Counted from the first letter of the stretch, positions 30,209-38,627 are shown. The stretch: DNA of 64,000 nucleotides from an uncultured Roseibium sp. (GCF_947494555.1 NZ_CANLVF010000002.1:62001-126000), one strand, 5' to 3'. Notes: generated by a model not told the origin, from the letters alone. A program made the numbers and translations.

Positions 30209-30327
30209 ACACACCTTTTGAAATCAAATCAGTGTGACGATTTTGCCTCTCCGAACGCTCCACCTGTTCCTTGGTTTCCGATTTTGTAAACCGATCAAGT
30301 GACTTAGAGCACTGGAAATGACATCCG

Positions 30328-30343
30328 CGTGATACGCATCACG
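30328..30343. promoter_or_regulatory. Inverted repeat CGTGAT-N4-ATCACG
   Basis: Perfect 6-bp arms around ACGC, centred about 72 bases upstream of the ATG at 30408. The size and position fit a repressor or activator site for that gene. No regulator is identified. Confidence 0.35.
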
Positions 30344-30407
30344 GTGCGATGCTCACAAAATCAATAGGTATCTTCTCACGACGACCTGGATCATTCGGAG
30401 CGAAGAT

Positions 30408-30923
30408 ATGCCGTTTCAACTAAACATAGGGGACCATGTGTCACCTCACGCCGGGTTCACGAACTTCAACTTGGCTCAATACCGCCAATTGAAATGGTCC
30501 CGGGAAAAACTCTTTGAAATTGTGAGAAACAATCCGGACTGCGATTCTTATTTCCGGTCGCTGCCGAAAGGCAGGTCTCTTACGGACCTGATCAACGACG
30601 ACAGCATCTGGGTCAATTTCGGCTCTTCGATCGAAGCGCCACGCTATGGCAAGACTTGTATTGCAAACAGTGAAATCGGCATCTCAGAACGCGCCTTCAT
30701 TTTGGGGCGCTGGACCGTGCTTGCGACACTCATACACGAACTTGCATATTTGAATGGCGCTTCGCTCCACGGCGGCGACACGTGTGCGGAAGAAGCTGTT
30801 TATTATTGCGGTCTTGTAACTTCAGAAAACTACGACGGCCTCGCGGAGGAGCCGAACTTGCCTTTTTTCGGTAACTCGGCAACTGGGTTTGCCTCTGTTT
30901 CCCAGAGCCCTCATTTCAGCTGA
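30408..30923 (+). CDS. Uncharacterised protein with a near-zincin motif lacking the second His
   Basis: 171 residues, no signal peptide. I do not recognise the family by name. The segment TLIHELAYLNGASLHGG (His110, Glu111, Tyr114, Gly117, His121) looks like the metzincin-type zinc motif HExxHxxGxxH, except that the second His is Tyr (codon TAT, one base from CAT) and the last His is shifted by one. Glu128 and Glu129 follow. Upstream, GKTCIANSEIGISERAFILG and a Cys-containing C-terminal half (TCAEEAVYYCG) complete the domain. It may be a degenerate peptidase or a fold relative without zinc. The ATG at 30408 follows GGAGCGAAGAT. Its stop codon lies within a 9-bp hairpin shared with the converging ssb gene. 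Confidence 0.6.
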   Translation: MPFQLNIGDHVSPHAGFTNFNLAQYRQLKWSREKLFEIVRNNPDCDSYFRSLPKGRSLTDLINDDSIWVNFGSSIEAPRYGKTCIANSEIGISERAFILGRWTVLATLIHELAYLNGASLHGGDTCAEEAVYYCGLVTSENYDGLAEEPNLPFFGNSATGFASVSQSPHFS

Positions 30924-30929
30924 GGGCTC
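30905..30929. terminator. 9-bp hairpin between converging genes, overlapping a stop codon
   Basis: GAGCCCTCA (30905-30913) and TGAGGGCTC (30921-30929) pair perfectly around a 7-base loop. The TGA stop of the plus-strand gene is the first three bases of the right arm. There is no T-run on either side, so it may act as a transcript-end stabiliser rather than a strong intrinsic terminator. Confidence 0.45.
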
Positions 30930-30944
30930 CACCAAAACAAAAGA

Positions 30945-31481
30945 CTAGAACGGTATCTCGTCGTCCATCGGTCCGGAACCACCGCCAGGCCCTCCAAAGC
31001 CGCCTCCTGAGGACGATCCGCCTGAGCCGCCTCCGTATCCGCTGCCACCGCCGCCGCCACCGCCAAAGCCGCCGCCACCCTGGGAGTCATTGCCATAGTC
31101 CGGCAACCCGCCGGATTGCCCGCCTTCGCCCCGGCCATCGAGCATGGTCAGGTTCGAATTGAAGCCCTGCAACACGACCTCGGTTGAATACCGGTCCTGA
31201 CCCGACTGGTCCTGCCATTTCCTGGTCTGGAGTTGGCCTTCCAGATAGATCTTCGAGCCTTTGCGCAGATACTGTTCGGCAACTTTGCAGAGACCTTCGT
31301 TGAAAATCACCACCCGGTGCCATTCGGTCTTTTCCCGGCGCTCACCAGAGTTTCGGTCACGCCAGGACTCCGACGTGGCAATCCTTAGATTGGCAATCGG
31401 TCTGCCGTCTTGCGTCCGGCGGATTTCCGGATCGGCACCAAGATTACCGACCAAAATGACTTTGTTGACGCTTCCCGCCAT
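30945..31481 (-). CDS. ssb: Single-stranded DNA-binding protein
   Basis: SSB coats single-stranded DNA in replication, repair and recombination and recruits partners through its tail. 178 residues. The OB-fold covers residues 1-115: [20 protein letters not shown], then [22 protein letters not shown] long Gly/Ser-rich linker follows, and the C-terminus is the acidic tip PMDDEIPF that binds partner proteins. It is divergent from uvrA across about 450 bp, an adjacency common in proteobacteria. Confidence 0.97.
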   Translation of the reverse strand: MAGSVNKVILVGNLGADPEIRRTQDGRPIANLRIATSESWRDRNSGERREKTEWHRVVIFNEGLCKVAEQYLRKGSKIYLEGQLQTRKWQDQSGQDRYSTEVVLQGFNSNLTMLDGRGEGGQSGGLPDYGNDSQGGGGFGGGGGGGSGYGGGSGGSSSGGGFGGPGGGSGPMDDEIPF

Positions 31482-31938
31482 CCTGCACTCCTGTTCTTTC
31501 TTTTGGCTTTACCGGATCCATATATCCTTCTGGCACATTCTCTGTCGAACCCGGTCTACCTGCCATGCAGTTAGAAAGCAGAACCGTAGCGACACTCCAA
31601 CCGCTTCGCCCATGTTTTCAGACCACCGCACCCATTTTCCACAAGGCAAAACATAAGATAAGCGGCCAAGGGAGCGGAAATGTGCCACTGAAGATGCGGA
31701 CCTGTGTCTCGCTACCCTGTAAATGTACTTGTTTTGTTCTTATCACTTCTGTAATAAAGATTCAATCGAGCAGGCAAAATCGGCGCGCGTTTTTCAATTG
31801 GTTCAATCGCCTCTCTGGATGTTGCGCACATAGCTGCTATATCGGGACATGATGACCAGGTTGAGTTTCTTCTGACCTGGTTGCGGGCAACCTGCATCGG
31901 GTCAGGACTCGTTGCGATTTATGGCGGGAATTTTCAGA
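31482..31938. other. ssb/uvrA divergent control region
   Basis: 457 bases with no supported gene. It contains a possible SOS box and promoter (31725-31757) and, near the uvrA start, a two-tier hairpin: CTGACC (31872-31877) with GGTCAG (31900-31905) enclosing GGTTG-CGGG-CAACC (31879-31892). The uvrA leader would be about 170 bases long. Confidence 0.5.
31725..31757 (+). promoter_or_regulatory. Possible LexA (SOS) box overlapping a promoter for uvrA
   Basis: GTAC-N7-GTTC at 31725-31739 differs by one base from the alphaproteobacterial SOS box GTTC-N7-GTTC. It overlaps a possible -35 box TTGTTT (31729-31734), which is followed after 17 bases by TAATAA (31752-31757), only a partial match to a -10 box. 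Overlap of operator and -35 is what a repressor site would need. Confidence 0.4.
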
Positions 31939-34869
31939 ATGTCGAAGTCCGACAGCACTCGGAGGGATGAAAGCTGGAAAAACGACCCAACACGGGTCAT
32001 CAGCGTCCGTGGTGCGCGTGAGCATAACCTTAAAGGTGTGGATCTAGACCTGCCACGCGACCGGCTGATCGTCATGACGGGACTGTCCGGATCCGGCAAG
32101 TCTTCGCTCGCCTTTGACACCATCTATGCCGAGGGACAGCGGCGCTATGTCGAAAGCCTGTCTGCCTATGCGCGCCAGTTTCTGGAAATGATGCAAAAGC
32201 CGGACGTCGACCAGATCGACGGTCTTTCTCCGGCTATTTCCATTGAGCAGAAGACCACGTCGCGCAATCCGCGTTCAACAGTGGGAACTGTCACCGAAAT
32301 CTACGACTATATGCGGCTTTTGTTCGCTCGGGTCGGTATTCCCTACTCTCCTGCCACCGGATTGCCCATCGAAAGCCAGACGGTCAGTCAGATGGTCGAC
32401 CGTGTCATGGAGCTGGAGGAAGGATCGCGGCTCTATCTGCTCGCCCCCATGGTGCGCGGCCGCAAGGGCGAATACCGCAAGGAACTGGCAGAGCTCATGA
32501 AAAAGGGCTTCCAGCGCGTCAAGATCGACGGAACGTTTCACGAGATTGCAGAAGCCCCTGCTCTCGACAAGAAATACAAGCACGACATCGATGTTGTCGT
32601 GGACCGTCTTGTCGTGCGCGATGATATCGCGGGCCGGCTTGCGGATTCCCTTGAGACTGCACTGAAACTCGCTGACGGAATCGCTGTCGCCGAATATGCG
32701 GACAAGACAGACGAAAAAGGAGATCCACAGCGGCAGATCTTCTCGGAAAAGTTCGCCTGCCCTGTTTCCGGGTTCACCATTCCGGAGATCGAACCGAGGT
32801 TGTTTTCCTTCAACAACCCATTCGGTGCGTGTCCAACCTGTGACGGCCTTGGAACAACGCTGGCTTTCGAGGAAGATCTGGTTGTTCCAGATCACTCCCT
32901 GTCGTTGCGCGAAGGGGCCGTGCTGCCCTGGGCCAAGACCGGATCAACGTCACCTTACTATGCGCAAACGCTTGAAGCGCTCTGCAGTCATTTCAAGGTG
33001 ACGATGTCGACACCCTGGAAAGACCTGCCGGATGAAGTTCAGGATGCGATCCTTCACGGGACCGGAAAAACAGCGGTTGAATTTGTTTATGACGATGGCG
33101 TGCGCAGCTACCGGACGGAAAAGACGTTTGAAGGCGTGATCGGGAATATCGAGCGCCGCTGGCGCGAGACGGAATCCTCCTGGGTCCGGGAAGAGCTTGC
33201 ACGGTTCCAGTCGGACCACGCCTGCCCTGCCTGTAGCGGATTTCGGCTGAAACCCGAGGCTCTCGCGGTCAAGATCGCAGGCAAGCACATTGGAGAGATT
33301 ACTGAATATTCGATCCGCGAAGCCCGTGACTGGTTCGATACGCTGCCGGAAAAGCTGAATGACAAACAATCGGAAATTGCCGGACGGATCTTGAAGGAAA
33401 TCAGGGAACGCCTGAAATTCCTGAACGATGTGGGTCTGGAATACCTGACGCTTTCCAGATCCTCCGGCACCCTTTCCGGCGGTGAGAGCCAACGCATCCG
33501 GCTTGCATCACAGATCGGGTCCGGTCTCACGGGTGTTCTTTATGTTCTCGACGAACCGTCGATCGGTCTCCATCAACGCGACAATGCCCGATTGCTGGAG
33601 ACGCTGAAACATCTCAGAAACCTTGGAAACACGGTTATCGTCGTGGAACACGACGAGGATGCGGTCCTGACGGCCGACTATGTCGTGGATGTCGGTCCTG
33701 GCGCGGGCGTGCACGGCGGACAGGTTGTGGCCCGAGGAACCCCCTCTGAGATCATGGCCAATCCCAAGTCGCTGACAGGTGAATATCTATCCGGCAAGCG
33801 AATGATCGAGCGGCCCGACGGTCGCCGAAAGATCAGCAAGAAACGGAAAATTTCTGTTCGCGGCGCACGCGGCAACAATCTGAAGGACGTCGATGTCGAC
33901 ATCCCTCTCAGCACATTTACGTGCGTGACCGGCGTGTCTGGCGGTGGAAAATCCACCTTTCTCATAGACACACTTTATAAGTCTGCAGCGCGCCGGCTGA
34001 ACGGAGCCCGGGACAACCCCGCCCCGCATGACCGCATCGAGGGGCTGGAAGTTCTGGACAAGGTGATTGACATCGACCAGTCACCTATCGGGCGTACACC
34101 GCGCTCTAACCCGGCCACCTATACCGGTGCTTTCACGCCGATCCGGGAGTGGTTTGCCGGAATGCCCGAGGCAAAGGCGCGGGGCTATCAGCCAGGACGG
34201 TTCTCTTTCAATGTGAAAGGGGGACGCTGTGAGGCCTGTCAGGGAGACGGTGTCATCAAGATCGAGATGCACTTCCTGCCCGATGTTTACGTGACCTGCG
34301 ATGTTTGCAAGGGAAAGCGCTACAACAGGGAAACCCTGGAAGTGGAGTTCAAGGGCAAGTCGATTGCGGACGTTCTCGACATGACCGTTGAAGAGGCCGC
34401 CGAGTTCTTTTCAGCCGTGCCGGCTGTACGCGACAAGATGAAGACCCTTGCCCGCGTCGGACTGGGCTACATAAAGGTCGGCCAGCAGGCAACGACACTC
34501 TCAGGCGGTGAAGCACAACGCGTGAAACTCGCCAAGGAATTGTCGAAAAGGTCCACGGGGAGAACGCTTTATATTCTCGACGAGCCGACCACGGGACTTC
34601 ATTTCCACGATGTCGCCAAGTTGCTCGATGTCCTTCATGAACTGGTGGATCAGGGAAACACGGTTCTGGTGATTGAGCACAATCTGGAAGTGATCAAGAC
34701 TGCGGACTGGATAATTGATCTTGGCCCGGAAGGCGGCGATGGCGGCGGCACGGTGGTGGCAACCGGTCGTCCGGAAGAAGTCGCTGAGGTGGACGCAAGT
34801 TACACCGGTCAGTTTTTGCGCGAACTGCTGCAGCGGCGTCCGCAAAGAGCGCATGACGCGGCGGAATAG
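31939..34869 (+). CDS. uvrA: Excinuclease ABC subunit A
   Basis: UvrA recognises helix-distorting DNA lesions and loads UvrB in nucleotide excision repair. About 976 residues with two ABC ATPase modules: Walker [10 protein letters not shown] near residue 50 and GVSGGGKST near 665, signatures [10 protein letters not shown] and [10 protein letters not shown], Walker [13 protein letters not shown] and [12 protein letters not shown]. The C-terminal zinc finger CEAC...CDVC is complete. In the N-terminal finger CPVSG...CPTC the second Cys is Ser, a substitution I recall from other alphaproteobacterial UvrA proteins. Three starts are possible (TTG 31912, ATG 31921, ATG 31939). I choose 31939, which has GCGGGAA upstream. 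A possible SOS box lies about 200 bases before it. Confidence 0.97.
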   Translation: MSKSDSTRRDESWKNDPTRVISVRGAREHNLKGVDLDLPRDRLIVMTGLSGSGKSSLAFDTIYAEGQRRYVESLSAYARQFLEMMQKPDVDQIDGLSPAISIEQKTTSRNPRSTVGTVTEIYDYMRLLFARVGIPYSPATGLPIESQTVSQMVDRVMELEEGSRLYLLAPMVRGRKGEYRKELAELMKKGFQRVKIDGTFHEIAEAPALDKKYKHDIDVVVDRLVVRDDIAGRLADSLETALKLADGIAVAEYADKTDEKGDPQRQIFSEKFACPVSGFTIPEIEPRLFSFNNPFGACPTCDGLGTTLAFEEDLVVPDHSLSLREGAVLPWAKTGSTSPYYAQTLEALCSHFKVTMSTPWKDLPDEVQDAILHGTGKTAVEFVYDDGVRSYRTEKTFEGVIGNIERRWRETESSWVREELARFQSDHACPACSGFRLKPEALAVKIAGKHIGEITEYSIREARDWFDTLPEKLNDKQSEIAGRILKEIRERLKFLNDVGLEYLTLSRSSGTLSGGESQRIRLASQIGSGLTGVLYVLDEPSIGLHQRDNARLLETLKHLRNLGNTVIVVEHDEDAVLTADYVVDVGPGAGVHGGQVVARGTPSEIMANPKSLTGEYLSGKRMIERPDGRRKISKKRKISVRGARGNNLKDVDVDIPLSTFTCVTGVSGGGKSTFLIDTLYKSAARRLNGARDNPAPHDRIEGLEVLDKVIDIDQSPIGRTPRSNPATYTGAFTPIREWFAGMPEAKARGYQPGRFSFNVKGGRCEACQGDGVIKIEMHFLPDVYVTCDVCKGKRYNRETLEVEFKGKSIADVLDMTVEEAAEFFSAVPAVRDKMKTLARVGLGYIKVGQQATTLSGGEAQRVKLAKELSKRSTGRTLYILDEPTTGLHFHDVAKLLDVLHELVDQGNTVLVIEHNLEVIKTADWIIDLGPEGGDGGGTVVATGRPEEVAEVDASYTGQFLRELLQRRPQRAHDAAE

Positions 34870-34989
34870 CGCAGCTTCAAGACCCTTGAAATTGTGTGCA
34901 TCGCACATATCTTGCTATCGTGCTACTTTTGTTGGTTTTTCGAAGTCCGGCACAAGGACGCAAACCTGATATTTTTGCATTGCACAAAT

Positions 34990-35006
34990 TGCATGTCTGT
35001 CATGCA
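34990..35006. promoter_or_regulatory. Inverted repeat TGCATG-N5-CATGCA upstream of the first DUF1127 gene
   Basis: Perfect 6-bp arms at 34990-34995 and 35001-35006, about 95 bases before the ATG at 35101. Further TGCA-containing words surround it (34976-35010), giving the look of an operator region. No regulator is assigned. Confidence 0.35.
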
Positions 35007-35100
35007 CATGTGGCACTTCTTTTATTTCAGTTGGTGAATTATATATGAGTTCAACAACGGGACAGAGCCCGTCAGGCCCTGTCGGATAAGGAAAAAGAAG

Positions 35101-35253
35101 ATGTTTGACACTGTGCGCAAGAAGTACAGCAACTGGGTTAGCTACCGTCGTGCGGTTGACGAATTGTCCCGTCTGTCGGCTAGAGAGCTACAGGATCTCG
35201 GCATAAGCCGAAGCGACATCAGTTTTGTCGCACGCCGTGGAACAAACGGCTGA
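35101..35253 (+). CDS. DUF1127 small basic protein, first copy
   Basis: 50 residues: MFDTVRKKYSNWVSYRRAVD, then ELSRLSARELQDLGISRSDI, then SFVARRGTNG. The core RELxDLGISRxDI is the DUF1127 (YjiS-like) signature, an Arg-rich helical peptide. The Shine-Dalgarno AAGGA lies just upstream in GGATAAGGAAAAAGAAG. In Rhodobacter the DUF1127 protein CcaF1 is cotranscribed with CCUCCUCCC-motif small RNAs and binds RNA. Here the same RNA type follows immediately, so one transcript giving protein plus sRNA is likely. A second DUF1127-sRNA unit lies 400 bp downstream. The gene is too short for ordinary ORF cut-offs. Confidence 0.88.
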   Translation: MFDTVRKKYSNWVSYRRAVDELSRLSARELQDLGISRSDISFVARRGTNG

Positions 35254-35264
35254 TAATTTGAGAT

Positions 35265-35385
35265 CGCGTCCGTAGGCATCCTCCTCCCAGCCGAAAGACG
35301 TGTGACACGCAGGGCATCCTCCTCCCAGCCCTGCCAGTCGAAACGACGCCCGCCAGTACCTCCTCCCACTGGCGGGCGTTCGTTT
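35265..35385 (+). ncRNA. CcsR/cuckoo-type sRNA with three CCTCCTCCC motifs
   Basis: CCTCCTCCC occurs at 35280-35288, 35318-35326 and 35359-35367. The second lies in the loop of a perfect 7-bp hairpin (GCAGGGC 35309-35315 with GCCCTGC 35328-35334). The third lies in the loop of the 12-bp terminator hairpin. The first has only a 3-bp flanking stem (GGC/GCC). Loops with this anti-Shine-Dalgarno motif, placed directly after a DUF1127 gene, define the CcsR or cuckoo sRNA family of alphaproteobacteria, which is processed from the DUF1127 mRNA and acts in stress responses. The 5' end given is an estimate. Confidence 0.8.
35346..35385 (+). terminator. Intrinsic terminator with CCTCCTCCC loop
   Basis: ACGCCCGCCAGT (35346-35357) pairs perfectly with ACTGGCGGGCGT (35368-35379), 12 bp, around the 10-base loop ACCTCCTCCC, followed by a T-rich stretch. 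The terminator stem itself presents the regulatory motif. Confidence 0.9.
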
Positions 35386-35435
35386 GTTCAGCTTTTGAAG
35401 CCTCAATTCACTCCGCACAATCACAATTATTGAAT

Positions 35436-35453
35436 TCTTCGCAAGTGCGAAGA
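35436..35453. promoter_or_regulatory. 18-bp inverted repeat upstream of the second DUF1127 gene
   Basis: TCTTCGCA-AG-TGCGAAGA has perfect 8-bp arms with a 2-base spacer, so it is more likely a dimeric protein-binding site than an RNA hairpin. It lies about 210 bases before the ATG at 35662. I see no gene in 35386-35661. Confidence 0.4.
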
Positions 35454-35661
35454 TGCCCTCCTTGTTTTGCGAGCTCGGTATATGCGAGTTGCGCATTCCT
35501 TCGCGTTAACTATCTGTTGTGTTGCAGTTTTTGCATAACAGCATCGCGTTAAACCCACTACCTCGCAGTGCACAATATTTCTATATAGCGTTTGTAAGAG
35601 ACGAACGGGCCAGACGCCGATCCGCGGTGCCATGGCCAAGAGATAGCGAAAGGCCTAAATC

Positions 35662-35811
35662 ATGATCGACACAGTCGTCAAAAAATTCAACACCTGGAAA
35701 CGCTTCCGTCAGACCTATGACGAGCTGTCCAACCTGTCCAACCGCGAACTCGACGATCTCGGCATCTCCCGTGCCGACATCAGCCGCTACGCGCGTCAGG
35801 CTGTAAAATAA
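35662..35811 (+). CDS. DUF1127 small basic protein, second copy
   Basis: 49 residues: MIDTVVKKFNTWKRFRQTYD, then ELSNLSNRELDDLGISRADI, then SRYARQAVK. It is about 55 per cent identical by eye to the copy at 35101, with the RELxDLGISRxDI core fully kept. AAAGG lies nine bases before the ATG. It is followed 24 bases later by the first motif of a second CCTCCTCCC sRNA. The two units share layout and orientation and look like an old tandem duplication with separate promoters. The probable role is a small RNA-binding protein in stress adaptation, inferred from the Rhodobacter CcaF1 case. Confidence 0.9.
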   Translation: MIDTVVKKFNTWKRFRQTYDELSNLSNRELDDLGISRADISRYARQAVK

Positions 35812-35820
35812 TCAAGAATT

Positions 35821-35936
35821 GCTGCCAGGAGACATCCTCCTCCCAGTCTTCAGGCTGCATACGATCTGCGGGTCAATTCGCAGATTAAACAAAAAAACGC
35901 TCGCCGGATCCTCCTCCCATCGGCGGGCGTTTTTTC
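35821..35936 (+). ncRNA. CcsR/cuckoo-type sRNA with two CCTCCTCCC motifs
   Basis: CCTCCTCCC at 35836-35844 lies in the loop of a long imperfect stem (arm from GCTGCCAGGAGAC to GTCTTCAGGCTGC, two mismatches and one G-U). The second copy at 35910-35918 lies in the loop of the terminator hairpin. Two hairpins, each showing the motif, is the standard CcsR/cuckoo architecture. It follows the second DUF1127 gene directly. Confidence 0.85.
35896..35936 (+). terminator. Intrinsic terminator with CCTCCTCCC loop
   Basis: AACGCTCGCCGGAT pairs with ATCGGCGGGCGTT, with one G-U pair and one bulged G, around the loop CCTCCTCCC, followed by six T. Confidence 0.9.
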
Positions 35937-36301
35937 ATTCGTTAGTGTCATTTGCCTGAAACCGCTGCTGCAATGCATTGAAGCACTGATATTTGTCGGA
36001 GCGCTTCTGCGTTTTTCGTGTTCCATGACGACTGGCTGTAAATTCGAAATTTCTCTCATAAAAAGCCACAATAGTGTCAATCAACCTGTTCAGCTCGGCC
36101 AGGCAGACTTGGCCATTTCGGAATAATTAAATGTTCAGCCGGCAACGTTGCTCCGTGTTGCATTCAACGAGCTGCAGCGAAAGAATTTGAAAACGTTGCG
36201 GTCAGGGGTCAATCGCTGTAATCAGAACGAAAAGTTGGTTTCCGGACAGTTCGACACAAGTGACATAACCAGTCGACCGGTATTGATCCCAAGGACAAAA
36301 G
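35937..36301. other. Gap upstream of trmFO
   Basis: 365 bases without a supported gene. It is AT-richer than the coding regions and should hold the trmFO promoter. I see no convincing -35/-10 pair, repeat or RNA element in it. Confidence 0.4.
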
Positions 36302-37720
36302 ATGTCTCCCATCCACGTAATCGGTGGCGGCCTGGCCGGTTCGGAAGCAGCCTGGCAGATCGCGCAAGCGGGCCTGGACGTCGTTATCCATGAAATGCGT
36401 CCCGTTCGCAGGACCGATGCGCATCAAACGGACGGCTTGGCCGAACTCGTTTGTTCGAACTCCTTCCGTTCCGACGATTCAGAGCAGAATGCGGTCGGAT
36501 TGATCCATCACGAACTGAGGCAGCTTGGGTCCCTGATCATGTCGTCCGCCGACGCGCATCAAGTCCCCGCCGGAAGTGCGCTAGCCGTGGACCGTGATGG
36601 TTTTTCGCAAGCTGTTACCAATGCACTCGAAGAGCATCCACGCATCGCGATCGCACGCGAGGAAATCGCCGGCTTGCCCCCCGCAGACTGGAATAGCGTG
36701 ATTGTTGCGACAGGCCCGCTGACCTCTCCGGCGCTGTCAAAAGCTGTCCTGGAAAAGTCGGGCGAGGACTCCCTCGCCTTCTTTGATGCGATCGCACCGA
36801 TCGTTCACTTCGACTCTGTCGACCTTTCGAAAGCCTGGTTCCAGTCCAGATACGACAAGGTCGGTCCGGGCGGCACGGGAAAAGATTATTTGAACTGTCC
36901 GATGGACAGGGACCAGTACGAAGCCTTCATTGACGCGTTACTTGCCGGTGAATCCGCAGATTTCAAGGAGTGGGAAGCGAACACGCCCTATTTTGACGGT
37001 TGTCTTCCAATCGAGGTCATGGCGTCAAGGGGCCGCGAAACGCTCCGCCACGGGCCCATGAAACCAATGGGTTTGACCAATGCGCACAATCCGGACGTGA
37101 AGGCTTATGCGGTGGTTCAACTGCGTCAGGACAATGCACTTGGCACGCTCTACAACATGGTCGGCTTTCAAACGAAGCTGAAATACGGCGTTCAGGCCGA
37201 CGTCTTCCGGATGATACCCGGGCTCGAAAACGCACAGTTCGCACGCCTCGGCGGTCTGCACCGTAATACGTTCTTGAACTCGCCGAAGGTGCTGGACGGG
37301 TCGCTGAAACTAAAGGCCGATCCCCGCATACGTTTTGCCGGACAGATCACTGGCTGCGAGGGATACGTGGAATCTGCAAGCGTCGGGTGCCTTGCTGGCC
37401 TCTTTACGGTCATGGAAGCGCGTGGGTCCGCGGTCGAAGCACCGCCAGAGACGACGGCCATGGGTGCTCTGCTGGGCCACATTACGGAAGGCCACATCTC
37501 CAGAGAAGACGGAGGTGGCAAGCCGCGGTCCTTCCAGCCCATGAATGTCAATTTTGGCCTGTTTCCGCCCGTCGAAGCTCCAACCAAAGGGGACGACGGC
37601 AAGCGCTTGAAAGGCAAGGAAAAGGCAAAAGCAAAGAAACGCGCAATGACCGATCGGGCGAAAGCCGACTTTTCGGACTGGCTCGCCCGTATCGGCCTGA
37701 ACAGGCTTGCCGCCGAATAA
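36302..37720 (+). CDS. trmFO: tRNA (uracil-54-C5)-methyltransferase, folate/FAD-dependent
   Basis: TrmFO (Gid) makes ribothymidine at position 54 of tRNA using methylenetetrahydrofolate and FADH2. 472 residues. The N-terminal FAD-binding motif is [16 protein letters not shown], followed by VIHEMRP and the family signature [31 protein letters not shown] and [13 protein letters not shown] are also typical. The C-terminus carries a Lys-rich tail ([12 protein letters not shown]). It converges with the squalene-synthase-like gene 28 bp further on. Confidence 0.96.
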   Translation: MSPIHVIGGGLAGSEAAWQIAQAGLDVVIHEMRPVRRTDAHQTDGLAELVCSNSFRSDDSEQNAVGLIHHELRQLGSLIMSSADAHQVPAGSALAVDRDGFSQAVTNALEEHPRIAIAREEIAGLPPADWNSVIVATGPLTSPALSKAVLEKSGEDSLAFFDAIAPIVHFDSVDLSKAWFQSRYDKVGPGGTGKDYLNCPMDRDQYEAFIDALLAGESADFKEWEANTPYFDGCLPIEVMASRGRETLRHGPMKPMGLTNAHNPDVKAYAVVQLRQDNALGTLYNMVGFQTKLKYGVQADVFRMIPGLENAQFARLGGLHRNTFLNSPKVLDGSLKLKADPRIRFAGQITGCEGYVESASVGCLAGLFTVMEARGSAVEAPPETTAMGALLGHITEGHISREDGGGKPRSFQPMNVNFGLFPPVEAPTKGDDGKRLKGKEKAKAKKRAMTDRAKADFSDWLARIGLNRLAAE

Positions 37721-37748
37721 ACTGATCACTGCAGGGAACTGACTGGCA

Positions 37749-38600
37749 TCAGATCCGCTTGAGGGGTTCCGCTGACGCCCGCCAAAGCAACCATTGCCGT
37801 TTGAGCTGGGAAATTTCTGCTGACCCCTGCAACGGATCAAAGTCGTTCCGTTCCATCTTTTTCAAGAACGGTTCGACAAGCACAAGCGGCAGCAGGGCAT
37901 TGCTGCATTTTTCAGGAACGGTGGCGGCAGCCTCGCGAACGCGGTTCAAGTGATGGCGGACATGTTCACGCATTTCAGCAAGGGCGGCCTTCAGAGGCTG
38001 CGTCGTCTCTCCGCGGAAAACGGTCTCGACATCAACGCCGTGCCTGTCGATCAGATCTTTTGGGAGAAACATTTGCCGGCGTGAGGCGTGCCATGGCAGC
38101 GCGCGCATCAGCCCTGTCATTCCATAGGCAACACCGGCATGTCCGGCGGCAGTCGCCGTTCCGGGATCATCGCCATTGTTCAGGATCAGACAAGCCAGCT
38201 GCATAAGACCGGACACGGTCTCCCCTGTATATCCTTCAAGGTCGTTGAGGTTGGGCATCGGGTCGTCATAGAGATCGAACACCCTTGCCTCGGTCATGGC
38301 GATGAGGCCGTTCCTGGGCAGATTGTATCTCGCGATCGTTTGAAGAAGCGCGTTTGCGACCGGATTTGACGCCACCGCGCCGTGTTCCGTTCCTTCCAGA
38401 AGGTCTCGCCACCACTGCAGGCGCATTTCACCCGGCAAGGGCTCTGAGACAATCTCACGCACACGCGAAATTTCTGCGCCAAACGCATAAACGGCCATCA
38501 GGTCAGCCCTATGCTGTTCAGGCGCCAGCAAGGCACTTAGATATCGGTCCTTGTCGTAAAGGCGCACAATATCGGCGGCATGATCGAAATCAGTAGTCAT
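37749..38600 (-). CDS. Squalene/phytoene synthase-like protein, NDUFAF6-like, without Asp-rich motifs
   Basis: 283 residues with the isoprenoid-synthase helical fold. Where true phytoene or squalene synthases have an Asp-rich DxxxD after YAFC, this protein reads VYAFGAEISRVREIVSEP, and the second motif is replaced by ALPWHASRRQMFLPKDL. Both diphosphate-Mg binding motifs are therefore missing and prenyl-transfer activity is unlikely. The second segment closely resembles human NDUFAF6 (LRATPYHGSRRKVFLP, from memory), a mitochondrial complex I assembly factor. The next gene is a homologue of NDUFAF3, another complex I assembly factor. A role in respiratory complex I assembly is inferred from these two points. 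Confidence 0.85.
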   Translation of the reverse strand: MTTDFDHAADIVRLYDKDRYLSALLAPEQHRADLMAVYAFGAEISRVREIVSEPLPGEMRLQWWRDLLEGTEHGAVASNPVANALLQTIARYNLPRNGLIAMTEARVFDLYDDPMPNLNDLEGYTGETVSGLMQLACLILNNGDDPGTATAAGHAGVAYGMTGLMRALPWHASRRQMFLPKDLIDRHGVDVETVFRGETTQPLKAALAEMREHVRHHLNRVREAAATVPEKCSNALLPLVLVEPFLKKMERNDFDPLQGSAEISQLKRQWLLWRASAEPLKRI

Positions 38601-38627
38601 AGTCGCCCATATGGCACAGGATCGAAA

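Noticed and set aside
31565-31852. Plus-strand frame of 95 codons in the ssb/uvrA spacer
   Set aside because: Composition unlike the neighbouring genes, no Shine-Dalgarno, and it spans the probable uvrA promoter.
35850-36080. Minus-strand frame of 76 codons over the second sRNA
   Set aside because: Overlaps the sRNA hairpin and terminator and has no recognisable product.
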